Origin: Oscillatoriales cyanobacterium
GTDB lineage: Bacteria > Cyanobacteriota > Cyanobacteriia > Cyanobacteriales > Microcoleaceae
Assembly: GCA_004293365.1 (NCBI GenBank)
Contig: RDYN01000055.1
Location: 1 to 45,550 of the forward strand
Reading direction: 5' to 3'
Length of the DNA stretch: 45,550 nt
Positions 18,044 through 26,247 of this stretch are shown here, one piece after another (positions within the stretch are counted from its first letter, which is position 1; every line of letters begins with the position of its first letter). A program made the position numbers and the translations under genes. Below the pieces are notes generated by a model that had not been told where the DNA came from, searched no databases, and saw only the letters and a program-made list of their open reading frames with translations.

Positions 18044-18307
18044 CTAAGCTATTTTCTCATATGGTTGAGTTCCTTGTGTGCGTAAATTCTTGCCGGGAGG
18101 AGGGAAGAGGCTATTTCCGCGCGAATTATTGCAACTAAAGCAGGCTAAACGCAGGTTGGAGAGCGCGTTAGATCCGCCTAAGCTTTTCGGGAGTAAGTGT
18201 TCGATGGTTCTTTCAGATTTCTGCATCGGTTTGTCGCACCAGTGGCAGTGATTTCCGTACAGTTCCAGAAGTTGGCGTCTCTTAGTGCGTCTTGAAGCTG
18301 GGGACAT
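18044..18307 (-). CDS. Small HNH endonuclease
   Basis: An 87-residue HNH protein. It carries a CHWC knuckle near residue 20, the EHLLPKSLGGSNALSNLRLAC core with the metal-binding His, the central Asn and the second Cys pair (ACFSCNNSRG). Such proteins nick or cut DNA and occur alone, in introns and near mobile or defence genes. It starts 67 bases upstream of the sigma-like gene on the same strand, so it may share its transcript. The basic N-terminus (SRRTKRRQLLELYGN) could bind DNA. The start at 18307 fits the usual short N-terminus of stand-alone HNH proteins. Confidence 0.8.
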   Translation of the reverse strand: MSPASRRTKRRQLLELYGNHCHWCDKPMQKSERTIEHLLPKSLGGSNALSNLRLACFSCNNSRGNSLFPPPGKNLRTQGTQPYEKIA

Positions 18308-18624
18308 AAAGCTTTGGGAGCCTCACGGCTGTTACGTGTTCATTTACGTATCAGCTCCCTGCTAAAAATTTACGCAGCCATAATTTACAGGACGGTTAAG
18401 AGTTCTCAAACCTTGATGGACAAAGCTTTTAGCTCAGTCAACCCCTCATGGCTATAAGTAAGCTCAAGCTTTTAATCCACGTCAATCGGCTGTCTAATCG
18501 GCTCTGAAGGTGGTAAAGGTTTTTGTGACTGTGCTTTCAAAATTCCTTTGCCAATACCCCAAGTTTCTCAAGCTGACATAGCTGTAAGCGATAATTAAAT
18601 CGTTAACAGCAAATCCTACAGTGC
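18308..18624. other. Divergent intergenic region
   Basis: About 317 bases between the leftward HNH gene and the rightward deacetylase gene. No gene is seen. It should hold promoters for both directions, but no clear -35/-10 pair stands out. Confidence 0.5.
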
Positions 18625-19521
18625 ATGACTTCCAAATTTATTAAAAAATCTGCAATTCAAATCTTGATAATTATCGGATCGATCGCACTTATCTCACTTT
18701 TCTCTGAAATCCGACAAACTGCGAATTCAAATTCGTTAGCCCAAATCCCCCGTTTTGGCAATCCTCCGCCCAACCTCCTGAAACCTCCGAAACCCCAAAT
18801 ACTTCCTTCTGGCGCCCCAACTCCGTCTCCCAAACCTCCCGAACAACCTTTAGTATTCGCACCGCCGGCGCAATTTCGCAGCCAAATTGTTTATAAAGCA
18901 AGTATCAGCGACTCAAAAGTTATTGCCCTGACTTTTGACGATGGCCCAACTGCGGAAACTTTGCAAATATTAAAAATATTGCAGAAACATAAGGCGGTAG
19001 CTACGTTTTTCTGTTTGGGTGCAAATTTGCGAGAAAATCCAGAAATTGCGAAGCGAGTTGTGCAAGCCGGAAATGCGATCGGCAATCATACTTGGCATCA
19101 TTTCTATCACAATGTTACGGAAAAAACAGCAGCGGATGAAATAGATAATACTGGCGTTCATATTTATCGATCGACTGGCGCGAAGAGTTTGTTGTTTCGT
19201 CCCCCCGGCGGGCGCTTGAATAACGGTTTTGCGGATTATGCTAAAAAGAAAAATTATGTGGTGGTGATGTGGTCGATCGATCCTAAGGACTTTTCGCAAC
19301 CTCCGGCGGCTGTTATAGCCCGCAGCGTGCTGTCTCAAGCGACATCGGGGGCGATCGTATTGTTGCACGACGGCGGGGGCGATCGCCAGCAAACAGTCGA
19401 GGCCGTATCGGCAATTATTCCCAAACTCAAACAGCAGGGATACCGTTTTGTAACCGTGCCACAATTGCTGCAAATGCAAGCATCCCAAAAACAGCAAACT
19501 GCCGACCAAAAACCTAAATAA
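18625..19521 (+). CDS. Polysaccharide deacetylase (NodB domain), membrane-anchored or secreted
   Basis: Metal-dependent carbohydrate esterase (CE4 type) that removes N-acetyl groups from peptidoglycan or another polymer outside the membrane. The 298 residues start with a transmembrane or signal segment (about 9-25), then a Pro-rich linker (45-80). The NodB domain shows every motif: TFDDGP at 103-108 (Asp105 base, Asp106 metal), GNHTWHH at 153-159 (His155 and His159 metal ligands), RPPGG at 192-196 and LLHDGG from 246 (His248). Length is normal. It stands 41 bases upstream of a PD-(D/E)XK gene on the same strand. Substrate is not predictable from sequence. Confidence 0.93.
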   Translation: MTSKFIKKSAIQILIIIGSIALISLFSEIRQTANSNSLAQIPRFGNPPPNLLKPPKPQILPSGAPTPSPKPPEQPLVFAPPAQFRSQIVYKASISDSKVIALTFDDGPTAETLQILKILQKHKAVATFFCLGANLRENPEIAKRVVQAGNAIGNHTWHHFYHNVTEKTAADEIDNTGVHIYRSTGAKSLLFRPPGGRLNNGFADYAKKKNYVVVMWSIDPKDFSQPPAAVIARSVLSQATSGAIVLLHDGGGDRQQTVEAVSAIIPKLKQQGYRFVTVPQLLQMQASQKQQTADQKPK

Positions 19522-19562
19522 ATTTGATATAATATTCTCCTCTGACTCCATAGCATTAATTT

Positions 19563-20189
19563 ATGGTACAAAAACTTCAAGCAAGAGAAATCAACCTCCG
19601 CTATTTAATCGATAACTTCGGCTTACAGCGAGTTCGGAAAGATGATTTCTTCCCAGAATGGCAAGAAATCTTGCCAGAAGTAACTGATTTCGAGAAACAA
19701 TTGCTCGATCGCGTGCAAGAAATCTACTACAACTTGGTAGACTCCCCGCCCGTGTTGGAAAATGCAGTCAAGCTAACAATTGTCAGCCCGATTCTATTTA
19801 TTGCCGGTCTGTACGAGTCTCCTTTTCAATTCAAAGCTGAAAAGTCTATCGCGATTCAAGAAGAAGACGAAGGCAGAATCATCGAAGGCAGAATAGATAT
19901 TCTGATTATGAAAGACAACTTTTGGGTGACAGTAATTGAATCCAAACAACTTTCATTTTCAACTGACGAAGCACTTGCCCAACTACTGACATATATGCTG
20001 GCAGATCCCAATCCCGAAACTCCTACTTTTGGGATGGTTTCCACAGGTGCTAACTTTACTTTTGTCAAGCTAGTCAGAGGGGAAATTCCTCAGTATGCCT
20101 TATCTCCCGAATTTATAATCCGCAATCCCGGCAATGAATTGTACCGCGTTTTGCAGATTTTAAAACGGCTGAGCCAACTGCCACAATAG
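19563..20189 (+). CDS. PD-(D/E)XK nuclease-like protein (HsdR N-terminal type)
   Basis: Resembles the small cyanobacterial proteins annotated as restriction endonuclease subunit R, which contain only the nuclease domain of type I restriction enzymes. The 208 residues carry GRIDILI with Asp112, then VIESKQ with Glu126 and Lys128, the D...ExK site. QLLTYMLADP after it matches the conserved QxxxY-type helix. No helicase motifs and no hsdM/hsdS neighbours are present, so it is not a working restriction system by itself. It follows the deacetylase closely but has no obvious link to it; a TATAAT-like motif in the gap suggests its own promoter. Confidence 0.78.
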   Translation: MVQKLQAREINLRYLIDNFGLQRVRKDDFFPEWQEILPEVTDFEKQLLDRVQEIYYNLVDSPPVLENAVKLTIVSPILFIAGLYESPFQFKAEKSIAIQEEDEGRIIEGRIDILIMKDNFWVTVIESKQLSFSTDEALAQLLTYMLADPNPETPTFGMVSTGANFTFVKLVRGEIPQYALSPEFIIRNPGNELYRVLQILKRLSQLPQ

Positions 20190-20226
20190 CCATAAAAATT
20201 ATTTTGAGTTATCATTTAAAAATGAC

Positions 20227-20361
20227 AATATCTCAGCTCGTATCCTAAAAAAACCATCAAATTGGTTTGTAGTGAGGACTTTAGTCCGCATCAATCAGAG
20301 GACTAAAGTCCTCACTACAAACGGTTTTTATGATGGGTAATTAACCGGACATGATATAATA
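20227..20361. mobile_element. MITE-like element, copy B
   Basis: The same family as 7674-7801: a perfect 23-bp inverted repeat (GTTTGTAGTGAGG...) at 20264-20322 with a 12-base loop, and outer ends of which the right one (TTAACCGGACATGATATAAT) is well kept while the left is decayed. The loop sequence is close to the reverse complement of copy A's loop, so the core is flipped. The right end supplies a TATAAT motif 27 bases before the next gene. Confidence 0.75.
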
Positions 20362-20386
20362 TCTCAAATTTATAAATTCTGCGAGC

Positions 20387-21658
20387 ATGGTAAATTACTG
20401 GATAGTCGGCGCTGTAGCAATAGCTTCTGTCTTTTGGGCAGAAATCATCCGAGACTTTTATCACGTCGCGTCTCATTATGTGCCGCCTTTGCAAAAGCTG
20501 CACAATTGGCATCACCGGGTTTTCCGCCCGAATTTGACCCCCGTCAGCGAGACAATTTACAAGCAAGCACACTGGCGTCACGATGTGCCCGAAGCTGCGG
20601 CAATGATGGTTTTGGGCTTGTTGCTGTGGGTTTTAGCTTATTTTGCGTTGCCGGAATATCACTGGGGCGCAGCAGCGGGTTGTATTTATACTTTAAGCTT
20701 TTTGTTGAGCGCGATCGCCCGCGCGTGTGGCATCAAAGGCGCAGACGAGTTAACCGACATCACCCACCAACCCGGAAACTTCCAAACTATCCCCGGTAAC
20801 TGGTTCGTGAATAAACCTTACCACTGGAAGCATCATTTCGACAATCAAAATGCTTACTATTGCGGTACTTTCACCTTAATAGATAAACTTATGGGTACAG
20901 CACTTTCACTCAAAGGCAAAACTGTCGCCGTCACCGGCGCATCGGGAACATTGGGGCGTTTGCTTCTCAAACACCTGCACAAAGCTGGTGCAAAAGTTAT
21001 CGCCCTTTCTTCTGGAAATGAGGAAATTACTGTGAATGTAGACGGCGAGATTTTGCCTGTAAAAACCGTAACTTGGCGCGCTGGCGAAGAGGCAGATTTA
21101 GCTAAATTGTTAGAAAAAATCGATATTCTCGTCATCAATCACGGGATTAACGTACAGAAAGAAAGAACCGGAGAGGCGATCGCAAATTCCTACGAAATTA
21201 ACACTTTTTCTGCGTGGCGGCTGATGGAACTATTTTTCTTAACAGTTCGCACTAACGAAAATATAGCTTGCAAAGAAGTCTGGATCAACACTTCCGAAGC
21301 CGAAGTAATTCCCGCCGTCAGTCCCCTGTACGAACTCAGCAAACGCGCCCTGGGAGATTTAGTCACTCTGCGGCGGCTGGATGCGCCCTGTATCGTCCGC
21401 AAACTGATTTTAGGGCCGTTCAAAAGTAATTTAAACCCGATCGGCATTATGTCTCCTGACTGGGTAGCGCAGCAAATTGTCAAACAAGCTAAAGCCGATG
21501 TCCGCAATATCATTGTGACAATCAATCCTTTAACTTTGATAGTTTTCCCAGTTAAAGAATTCTTTGTTTCTCTGTATTTCCAAATTTTCAGCCGCAAGGC
21601 GATTTTAGAAATTAAAGAAGCGACGGAAAAATCCAGCGTTGAAGCAAAAATTAATTGA
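20387..21658 (+). CDS. Bifunctional sterol desaturase-like / short-chain dehydrogenase
   Basis: Fusion of a histidine-box membrane oxygenase-like domain with an NAD(P)-dependent oxidoreductase, a form known in cyanobacteria. Residues 1-160 hold the His clusters: FYHVASH (His26, His30), HNWHH (39-43), HWRH (62-65), and KPYHWKHH (to 150), with hydrophobic helices between. The SDR part starts at 176 with VAVTGASGTLG (dinucleotide binding), has INHG in place of the usual NNAG, and the catalytic YELSK (YxxxK). The C-terminus has a hydrophobic segment (NPLTLIVFPVKEFFVSLYFQ). 423 residues, the expected size. Likely membrane-bound and acting on a lipid; substrate unknown. An upstream MITE may provide the promoter. 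Confidence 0.88.
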   Translation: MVNYWIVGAVAIASVFWAEIIRDFYHVASHYVPPLQKLHNWHHRVFRPNLTPVSETIYKQAHWRHDVPEAAAMMVLGLLLWVLAYFALPEYHWGAAAGCIYTLSFLLSAIARACGIKGADELTDITHQPGNFQTIPGNWFVNKPYHWKHHFDNQNAYYCGTFTLIDKLMGTALSLKGKTVAVTGASGTLGRLLLKHLHKAGAKVIALSSGNEEITVNVDGEILPVKTVTWRAGEEADLAKLLEKIDILVINHGINVQKERTGEAIANSYEINTFSAWRLMELFFLTVRTNENIACKEVWINTSEAEVIPAVSPLYELSKRALGDLVTLRRLDAPCIVRKLILGPFKSNLNPIGIMSPDWVAQQIVKQAKADVRNIIVTINPLTLIVFPVKEFFVSLYFQIFSRKAILEIKEATEKSSVEAKIN

Positions 21659-22297
21659 TATCGGAATGGCGCATCTATTTGTAGGGTGCGCGCAGCGCAC
21701 TTTACAAAATGTTAGCAAGGCAAACTGTTAGATAAGCATGGTTCAAAGTCTGTTACAAGGCTGCTAATGTCGAGCCCCTAAATTAAATTGTCCGATCGCA
21801 AAATTCATAGCTAGCGACGATCGCAACAAAAAATTCACAGAATCTTTACAATTTATCTGGGAATTCCCAGAGAATCTTTATAAATTTGTCTTGACAGAAT
21901 AGTAATTCTGCTAAACAATTAAAAATTAAAGTCATTGAGCATTGCAGCAGTAACAGGCGAGCGAGCGACTGCGGCAAAGCCAAGGTGAAAAGTTTAAGTA
22001 GGGGTTGTGTTTGTTGGAATGCTTGTCGGGCGAAAATCGCGATCGTCCGTCAGGTACTGTTTCAAATTGAAAAAGTCGATCGACTCGGGTTAAATAGTTA
22101 GAAATACTGTAGGGTGAGTTCGCGTCCGGCATACAAGATCGGCGAAAAATTGACTCAACCGACACCAGTCTAGTACACTCGATCGACCGGAAGCGATCGG
22201 AGTTCAAGTTTGCAGTTCGATCGATCGCAGCAAATATCCGTGACTCGCTATTTTTTTAGCCAAAAACAGTCAATTTACTCCATTAGGGACAGCTACC
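21659..22297. other. Long intergenic region with palindromes
   Basis: No gene is recognisable over 639 bases. It holds a GTGCGC/GCGCAC hairpin (21681-21702), a perfect 16-bp palindrome TCTGGGAATTCCCAGA at 21856-21871 between two AGAATCTTTA direct repeats (21839-21848 and 21871-21880), and a TTGACA at 21891 with an inverted AGAAT/ATTCT right after it. This cluster looks like an operator and promoter for the gene at 22298, though a good -10 box is not evident. Confidence 0.45.
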
Positions 22298-23068
22298 ATG
22301 AACAACCAAAGACTCAACAAAATATTCGGAATTATTAGCGGAACTATATTGACAATCGCGGCTGGATTAGTTACCGAAATCCCCAAAGCACAAGCAGCAG
22401 TTCTCACCTACAACTTCACGGCGAGCACAACCGGATGGACTACAGGTAATTACAGCGGTTTCTTTAAGTTTGACAACTCATCCCTCACGGGCATCGGCGA
22501 AGAAATTGTTCCTATATCAGAAGGCATTTTTAATTTTGTCGATGCTGAAAACAAGCCGGATTCTTACAATCTTAAGTCGGCAAAAAAATCAAATTTTCAA
22601 GGCGGGGTTGGCTTTTGGGCAGCTCCTGGCCTAGAATTTGTAGAGATTGCTGCATACCTGCTCGACGGGAATTTTTTGGGACTTTCTTTTGGGCGATCGA
22701 CTAATAGTAATTTCTCTACTACGTCACTAATAAATAGTTTTCGCCATCGGTACGAAAGGAGGTACTTCGATATAATACTTGTAGATTACCTTTCCGACAG
22801 TCTGTATTTGACGATCGATCCTTATACTGATGCTATTTACGGCCGTCTTAATGAATCGCTCAATCACTTTGCCACTGTTAACAGACCTTATCAAGGTACA
22901 GTGACTTATACAGGCCCAGCCAGAGCAGTTGGTGAAATAGCTGCCGAAGCAGTTCCCGAACCGATGACTGTTGCTGGTACGGCTTTAGCATTTGCAGGTT
23001 TTGCAGCACTCAAACGCAAGAAAAACCAACAGCAATTATCTCAATCTTTGGGCGATGTAGAGAATTAA
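22298..23068 (+). CDS. PEP-CTERM sorting-domain exported protein
   Basis: Extracytoplasmic protein of unknown function processed by an exosortase. The 256 residues begin with a signal peptide (hydrophobic IISGTILTIAAGLV, then AQA-A near 33). The middle is a beta-rich region starting LTYNFTASTTGWTTGNYSGFFKFDN, as in many cyanobacterial PEP-CTERM proteins. The sorting signal starts at about 219: VPEP, a hydrophobic stretch (VAGTALAFAGFAAL), then KRKK. A tail of 14 residues after KRKK is longer than usual. The exosortase gene is not in this window. GGGACAG lies about 10 bases upstream of the start codon. It is preceded by a palindrome-rich region. Confidence 0.85.
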   Translation: MNNQRLNKIFGIISGTILTIAAGLVTEIPKAQAAVLTYNFTASTTGWTTGNYSGFFKFDNSSLTGIGEEIVPISEGIFNFVDAENKPDSYNLKSAKKSNFQGGVGFWAAPGLEFVEIAAYLLDGNFLGLSFGRSTNSNFSTTSLINSFRHRYERRYFDIILVDYLSDSLYLTIDPYTDAIYGRLNESLNHFATVNRPYQGTVTYTGPARAVGEIAAEAVPEPMTVAGTALAFAGFAALKRKKNQQQLSQSLGDVEN

Positions 23069-23087
23069 AATCCCGCAGTGCTGGCCA

Positions 23088-23486
23088 CTAGGCTGTTAGC
23101 TTTAATGCCAAATATTTCTCAATAATTTGTCCTGCCCATCGACCCATATTGACATTATCGCTCGGTTGATAAAAACGGATTTGCGAGATGCCATCATTGG
23201 GTTCAGGAGTGCCAATAGCCTCGATGAAGAATACTGCATGATGATTTTGGCACTGTCGATTGTTAACAGAGTGTATCCTGCCAAAATGCTCGAAGAGAAA
23301 TCGCACGGAAACAGCATCCAAATCTGTTTCTTCTTTCAGTTATCGAATTGCGGCTGCTTCCCGTGATTCACCTTGGTGTACTCCACCACCCGGTAAGTTA
23401 TAAAAACTATTGTTTTCTTCGACAATTAAAATACCTGCGTTGGTTTTAACTATGGCTGTGGCCCTGTGTCAGATGTTAATTTGCAT
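23088..23486 (-). pseudogene. Nudix hydrolase killed by two nonsense codons
   Basis: Read from the ATG at 23486, the frame gives MQINI-stop-HRATAIVKTNAGILIVEEN, then NLPGGGVHQGESREAAAIR-stop-LKEETDLDAVSVRF and on to a normal end at 23088. Length would be 132 residues, typical for a Nudix (nucleotide-diphosphate) hydrolase. The stops are TGA at 23471-23469 (one change from CGA) and TAA at 23342-23340. The second replaces the first Glu of the Nudix REUxEE helix, a single change from GAA. No frameshift is present and the rest is well conserved, so loss is recent, or the sequence has errors. Confidence 0.85.
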
Positions 23487-23603
23487 TTGGTATAACTTAG
23501 AAAGTTGACAATCTAGATCGCCCGCACATTTGAAAAAAAAGCAAAGGGCAGATATTTTACCTGCCCTACAATAGTTGTTAGAAATGTCTAAAATCGATCG
23601 CAA

Positions 23604-24197
23604 TTAATTACTAACCTCAGCCATTTCAATCACGCGGCCGTCATAATCCTTAACCAAGAAATTAAGCGGCTTTTCCCGGCGAATTTTATAACTAATCCCG
23701 CGAGTTTGCACTCTCATCAATAGCTGATCCAAACAATCGCGATCGAAACAAACATGACGTTCGCGATTTTTTTCCCCTACACCAGCCCCGCTAATAATGT
23801 GCAGTTGGGTATTTTTCATCAACTGATACCACAAACCCTCGGGACTCGCCATCGTTTGAGAACTCGTTCCCCTCCCGACATTCGGCGACAAATACAGCGG
23901 ATCGATACCAGTTGTTCCCAAGGTTTGCTCGTAATTGTAGTAGTAATGCAGCGGCACTTCTGCTACGGGGAGGCTTAGCATACCTTCATAGAACTCCCTG
24001 GCTTGTGCGAGATCCGATACCATCACCGTGTGTACCTTGGGAGCACTGGTGAGAAACATCCACATCGCCCCCGCATAGGCGGCCAGCAGCATCACCATGA
24101 TCCCTTGAGTCGAAAACAGGCCGTCCAAAGCGGGCAAAAAAGAGCTCAAGTACAAAGGCCCAAGTCTAAAAGCAATAAAACTAACTGCTAGAGTCAT
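23604..24197 (-). CDS. Membrane-anchored glyoxalase/VOC-fold protein
   Basis: The 197 residues begin with two hydrophobic helices (about 5-25 and 32-50), then a vicinal-oxygen-chelate (VOC) module: VHTVMVSDLAQAREFYEGMLSLPV starts the first beta-alpha-beta unit, RERHVCFDRDCLDQLLMRV starts the second, and NFLVKDYDGRVIEMAEV closes it. His56, His149 and Glu192 (of IEMAEV) are at positions where VOC metal ligands usually lie. Reaction and substrate are unknown. It is divergently arranged with the next gene. Similar proteins occur widely in cyanobacteria as conserved hypotheticals. Confidence 0.72.
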   Translation of the reverse strand: MTLAVSFIAFRLGPLYLSSFLPALDGLFSTQGIMVMLLAAYAGAMWMFLTSAPKVHTVMVSDLAQAREFYEGMLSLPVAEVPLHYYYNYEQTLGTTGIDPLYLSPNVGRGTSSQTMASPEGLWYQLMKNTQLHIISGAGVGEKNRERHVCFDRDCLDQLLMRVQTRGISYKIRREKPLNFLVKDYDGRVIEMAEVSN

Positions 24198-24313
24198 GAA
24201 TTATAAGAAAGGGTAAACAACGAAATTTATCAAGATTGCGGTCGCGATCGCCCGCGAGACTTAAACTATTAGGCATCTAATATAGCAAAAACTAGCGGTT
24301 AGGCCCGCGCCAG

Positions 24314-24718
24314 ATGAAAGTCTTTGTCTACGGCACTCTCAAACCGGGGGAGTGCAACTATCTGCGCTACTGCGAGGGAAAGGTTGTGGATGCTTTGCCC
24401 GCGATCGCCCGCGGTCAACTTTTTGCACTGCCGATCGGCTATCCTGCAATGGTGGCCGGAGAGGGCACTGTCTGCGGTTTTCTGCTCTGTTTCGCAAATT
24501 CCGCTATTTTGGACGATTTAGACAGGCTTGAAGACTATCATCCGCTGCGGGAACCGACGGAAAACGAATATCAGCGGGAAGAAATCGAAATCTGCGATCG
24601 ACACCTCAAACCCTTGGGCACGGCTTGGGCATACTTTATGTTACCCGATCGCGTTCGTGCTCTAAGAGGCATCTGGCTGCCCGATGGGACGTGGGAAAAT
24701 CGGTTTTTGACAAAATAA
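24314..24718 (+). CDS. Gamma-glutamylcyclotransferase-like (AIG2/GGCT fold) protein
   Basis: Small 134-residue protein of the GGCT/AIG2 family, enzymes that release 5-oxoproline from gamma-glutamyl compounds. It opens with the substrate-binding loop VFVYGTLKPGE (3-13) and has the catalytic Glu in LDRLEDY (Glu73). The C-terminus contains WAYFM, typical of the fold. The start ATG at 24314 is directly followed by the conserved strand. It converges with the winged-helix gene at 24744. Actual substrate is uncertain; the family is broad. Confidence 0.85.
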   Translation: MKVFVYGTLKPGECNYLRYCEGKVVDALPAIARGQLFALPIGYPAMVAGEGTVCGFLLCFANSAILDDLDRLEDYHPLREPTENEYQREEIEICDRHLKPLGTAWAYFMLPDRVRALRGIWLPDGTWENRFLTK

Positions 24719-24743
24719 GATAAAACGGTCGTTTTCTTATTCT

Positions 24744-25118
24744 TCAACCCGCGCACCATCCGGGTTTTGTGTGTATCGACGCGGTTTCAACCGCCCGGTC
24801 TTCCGATCGCATATTGGGATCGAACCTGTAACCGTAATCCCGAACAGTTTGAATAAAATTTGGCACAGTGGCATCGACTTTAGCCATTTTCTTGCGAATC
24901 TGGCCGATATGCACCTCCACAACTCGCTCTTCGGATGTGCAATTGGATTTCCAACCCCAGATTTTTTCGATTATTTGTTGGCGACTCCAAGATTCACCCG
25001 GATGACTTGCCAAAAAATGCAATATCTTAAATTCCATCGCTGTTAACTTGTAAGGATTCAGGTAACATAACTCCTTGCTGGGCAAAGACTTTAGATTTGG
25101 ATCTCCATCGTAAATCAA
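24744..25118 (-). CDS. OmpR/PhoB-type winged-helix DNA-binding protein without receiver domain
   Basis: The 124 residues contain a complete effector domain: LNPYKLTAMEFKILHFLASHPGESWSRQQIIEKIWG, then the recognition helix region ERVVEVHIGQIRKKM and the wing FIQTVRDYGYRFDP. No receiver (phosphorylation) domain precedes it: upstream sequence shows no receiver motifs. The longest frame starts with TTG at 25118; no ATG is available before the domain, and the first in-frame ATG (Met28) would cut into it. The last ~20 residues are encoded by a dispersed GCGGTTTCAACCGC repeat, so the natural C-terminus may have been altered. It may be an orphan regulator or the remaining half of a response regulator. 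Confidence 0.68.
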   Translation of the reverse strand: MIYDGDPNLKSLPSKELCYLNPYKLTAMEFKILHFLASHPGESWSRQQIIEKIWGWKSNCTSEERVVEVHIGQIRKKMAKVDATVPNFIQTVRDYGYRFDPNMRSEDRAVETASIHTKPGWCAG

Positions 25119-25368
25119 TCTCTATTCTCAATAAACCGCAAAAAACTGTCATTTTTCGCCGTTTATTGATAATCTATCGCGAAAGACAAAAACCCTTATT
25201 TTGCCCTAAAACCCTTGCTAGACAATCGTTGGAGCCGCAAGTTTTTAGACCTGAATCCTTAGGAAGCCCAACAACGTACCTCACCTTTTTGAGAAGTGCT
25301 ATATGCAGGTTACAACGTATCTTTTTGTAAAAAAACCCGGTTTCTGGCCACCCGTGCGTACAGTCATG
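25119..25368. other. Intergenic gap
   Basis: About 250 AT-rich bases with no gene. Near 25328-25345 there is a partial AAAAAACCCGGTTTCTGG motif, a palindromic sequence of the dispersed kind. Confidence 0.5.
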
Positions 25369-25965
25369 TTAGCGAAGGGTAAATCCCAGCTCGTTCCAGC
25401 TAAACGGACTTGTTTCTGCCAATTCTCCTTGCAATTTCGCTTCCAAGTCAAAGGGCTTCCCATAATCCCAGATTTTGATTTCTAGGCGAGCTGGAAATAC
25501 TGTTATTTCTAGCTCGATTGGAGTTGCTAATGGCAGGTCTTTGTGAGCATGGCGAACAGCATTTGTAAATCCTTCGATTGTGGCAAGTTTCCATTGGTGA
25601 AAAACTGCTTCTGGAATCGGTAGAGCCTCTAATTGATCGACCCAAGTTAAAACTTTAGCAACCGCCTTGATATCAGAATTGCTCGTAAGGCTGATTTTTT
25701 GAAGTGGCTGGTTTGAACTGGCCTCGGATTGGGTATCTCGTTGTTTTTGAAACCATTTATTTAAAACATCGCTCGGTCGCTTAACACCACTAGCTTTAGT
25801 GCTGTCTTGGGGCTGATAATGTTTCATCAGGAACAAACAGTTTCGACTGTCAGAAGTGGGGGTATAGCTTAGCTCATCGGCTATTTTGCCAAGGACTTTT
25901 ATGCCTATCCCACCTGACGGAATTTCATCCATGTTATCTCTCATTTGGTTGCTATCCTTTGTCAT
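25369..25965 (-). CDS. GHKL-type anti-sigma ATPase with permuted motif order
   Basis: The protein looks like a SpoIIAB/RsbW-type serine kinase (anti-sigma factor), but with its parts in the wrong order. The usual order is N box, G1 box, G2 box. Here the G2-like piece comes first (SGGIGIKVLGKIADELSY at 17-34, followed by TSDSRNCLFLMKHYQP, the normal C-terminal end). A ~35-residue linker follows, then the normal beginning (ISLTSNSDIKAVAKVLTWVDQL, from 91), the N box EGFTNAVRHAHKD (Glu131, Asn135) and the G1 box WDYGKPFD (Asp167, Gly169), ending at 198. All pieces together make one complete ATPase domain, cut in the ATP-lid loop. Explanations are circular permutation or the fused remains of two tandem genes. 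No partner anti-sigma antagonist is adjacent. Confidence 0.7.
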   Translation of the reverse strand: MTKDSNQMRDNMDEIPSGGIGIKVLGKIADELSYTPTSDSRNCLFLMKHYQPQDSTKASGVKRPSDVLNKWFQKQRDTQSEASSNQPLQKISLTSNSDIKAVAKVLTWVDQLEALPIPEAVFHQWKLATIEGFTNAVRHAHKDLPLATPIELEITVFPARLEIKIWDYGKPFDLEAKLQGELAETSPFSWNELGFTLR

Positions 25966-26247
25966 TATTTAATGGGTAATTTTTTAGTTAAAAAAGGAGT
26001 GGCTTTCTTTGGCTGGAGTGCGAACATCTCGATCCCTGGAAATATAGAGCCAATTTGGCATATACAGGCTTAGCTGTGAGGGACGATCGCACTCAAGCAC
26101 AAAAAACGAACGGTTTTTACGAAATGGGGATGCTCCCGTTGTTGTCCTTATCATTGTCTCTTGGTTGCTCGCGTCTTGACAAACTCAGTTGGCCATCGCT
26201 AAACTGCTCGAAAACTGACATTGACAAATAAATAAGTAAATTATACA

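Noticed and set aside
21932..22207. 91-residue minus-strand frame
   Set aside because: No recognisable motif and it runs through CGATCG-rich spacer.
25097..25330. 77-residue plus-strand frame
   Set aside because: Low-quality composition and no start signal; overlaps the start of the winged-helix gene.
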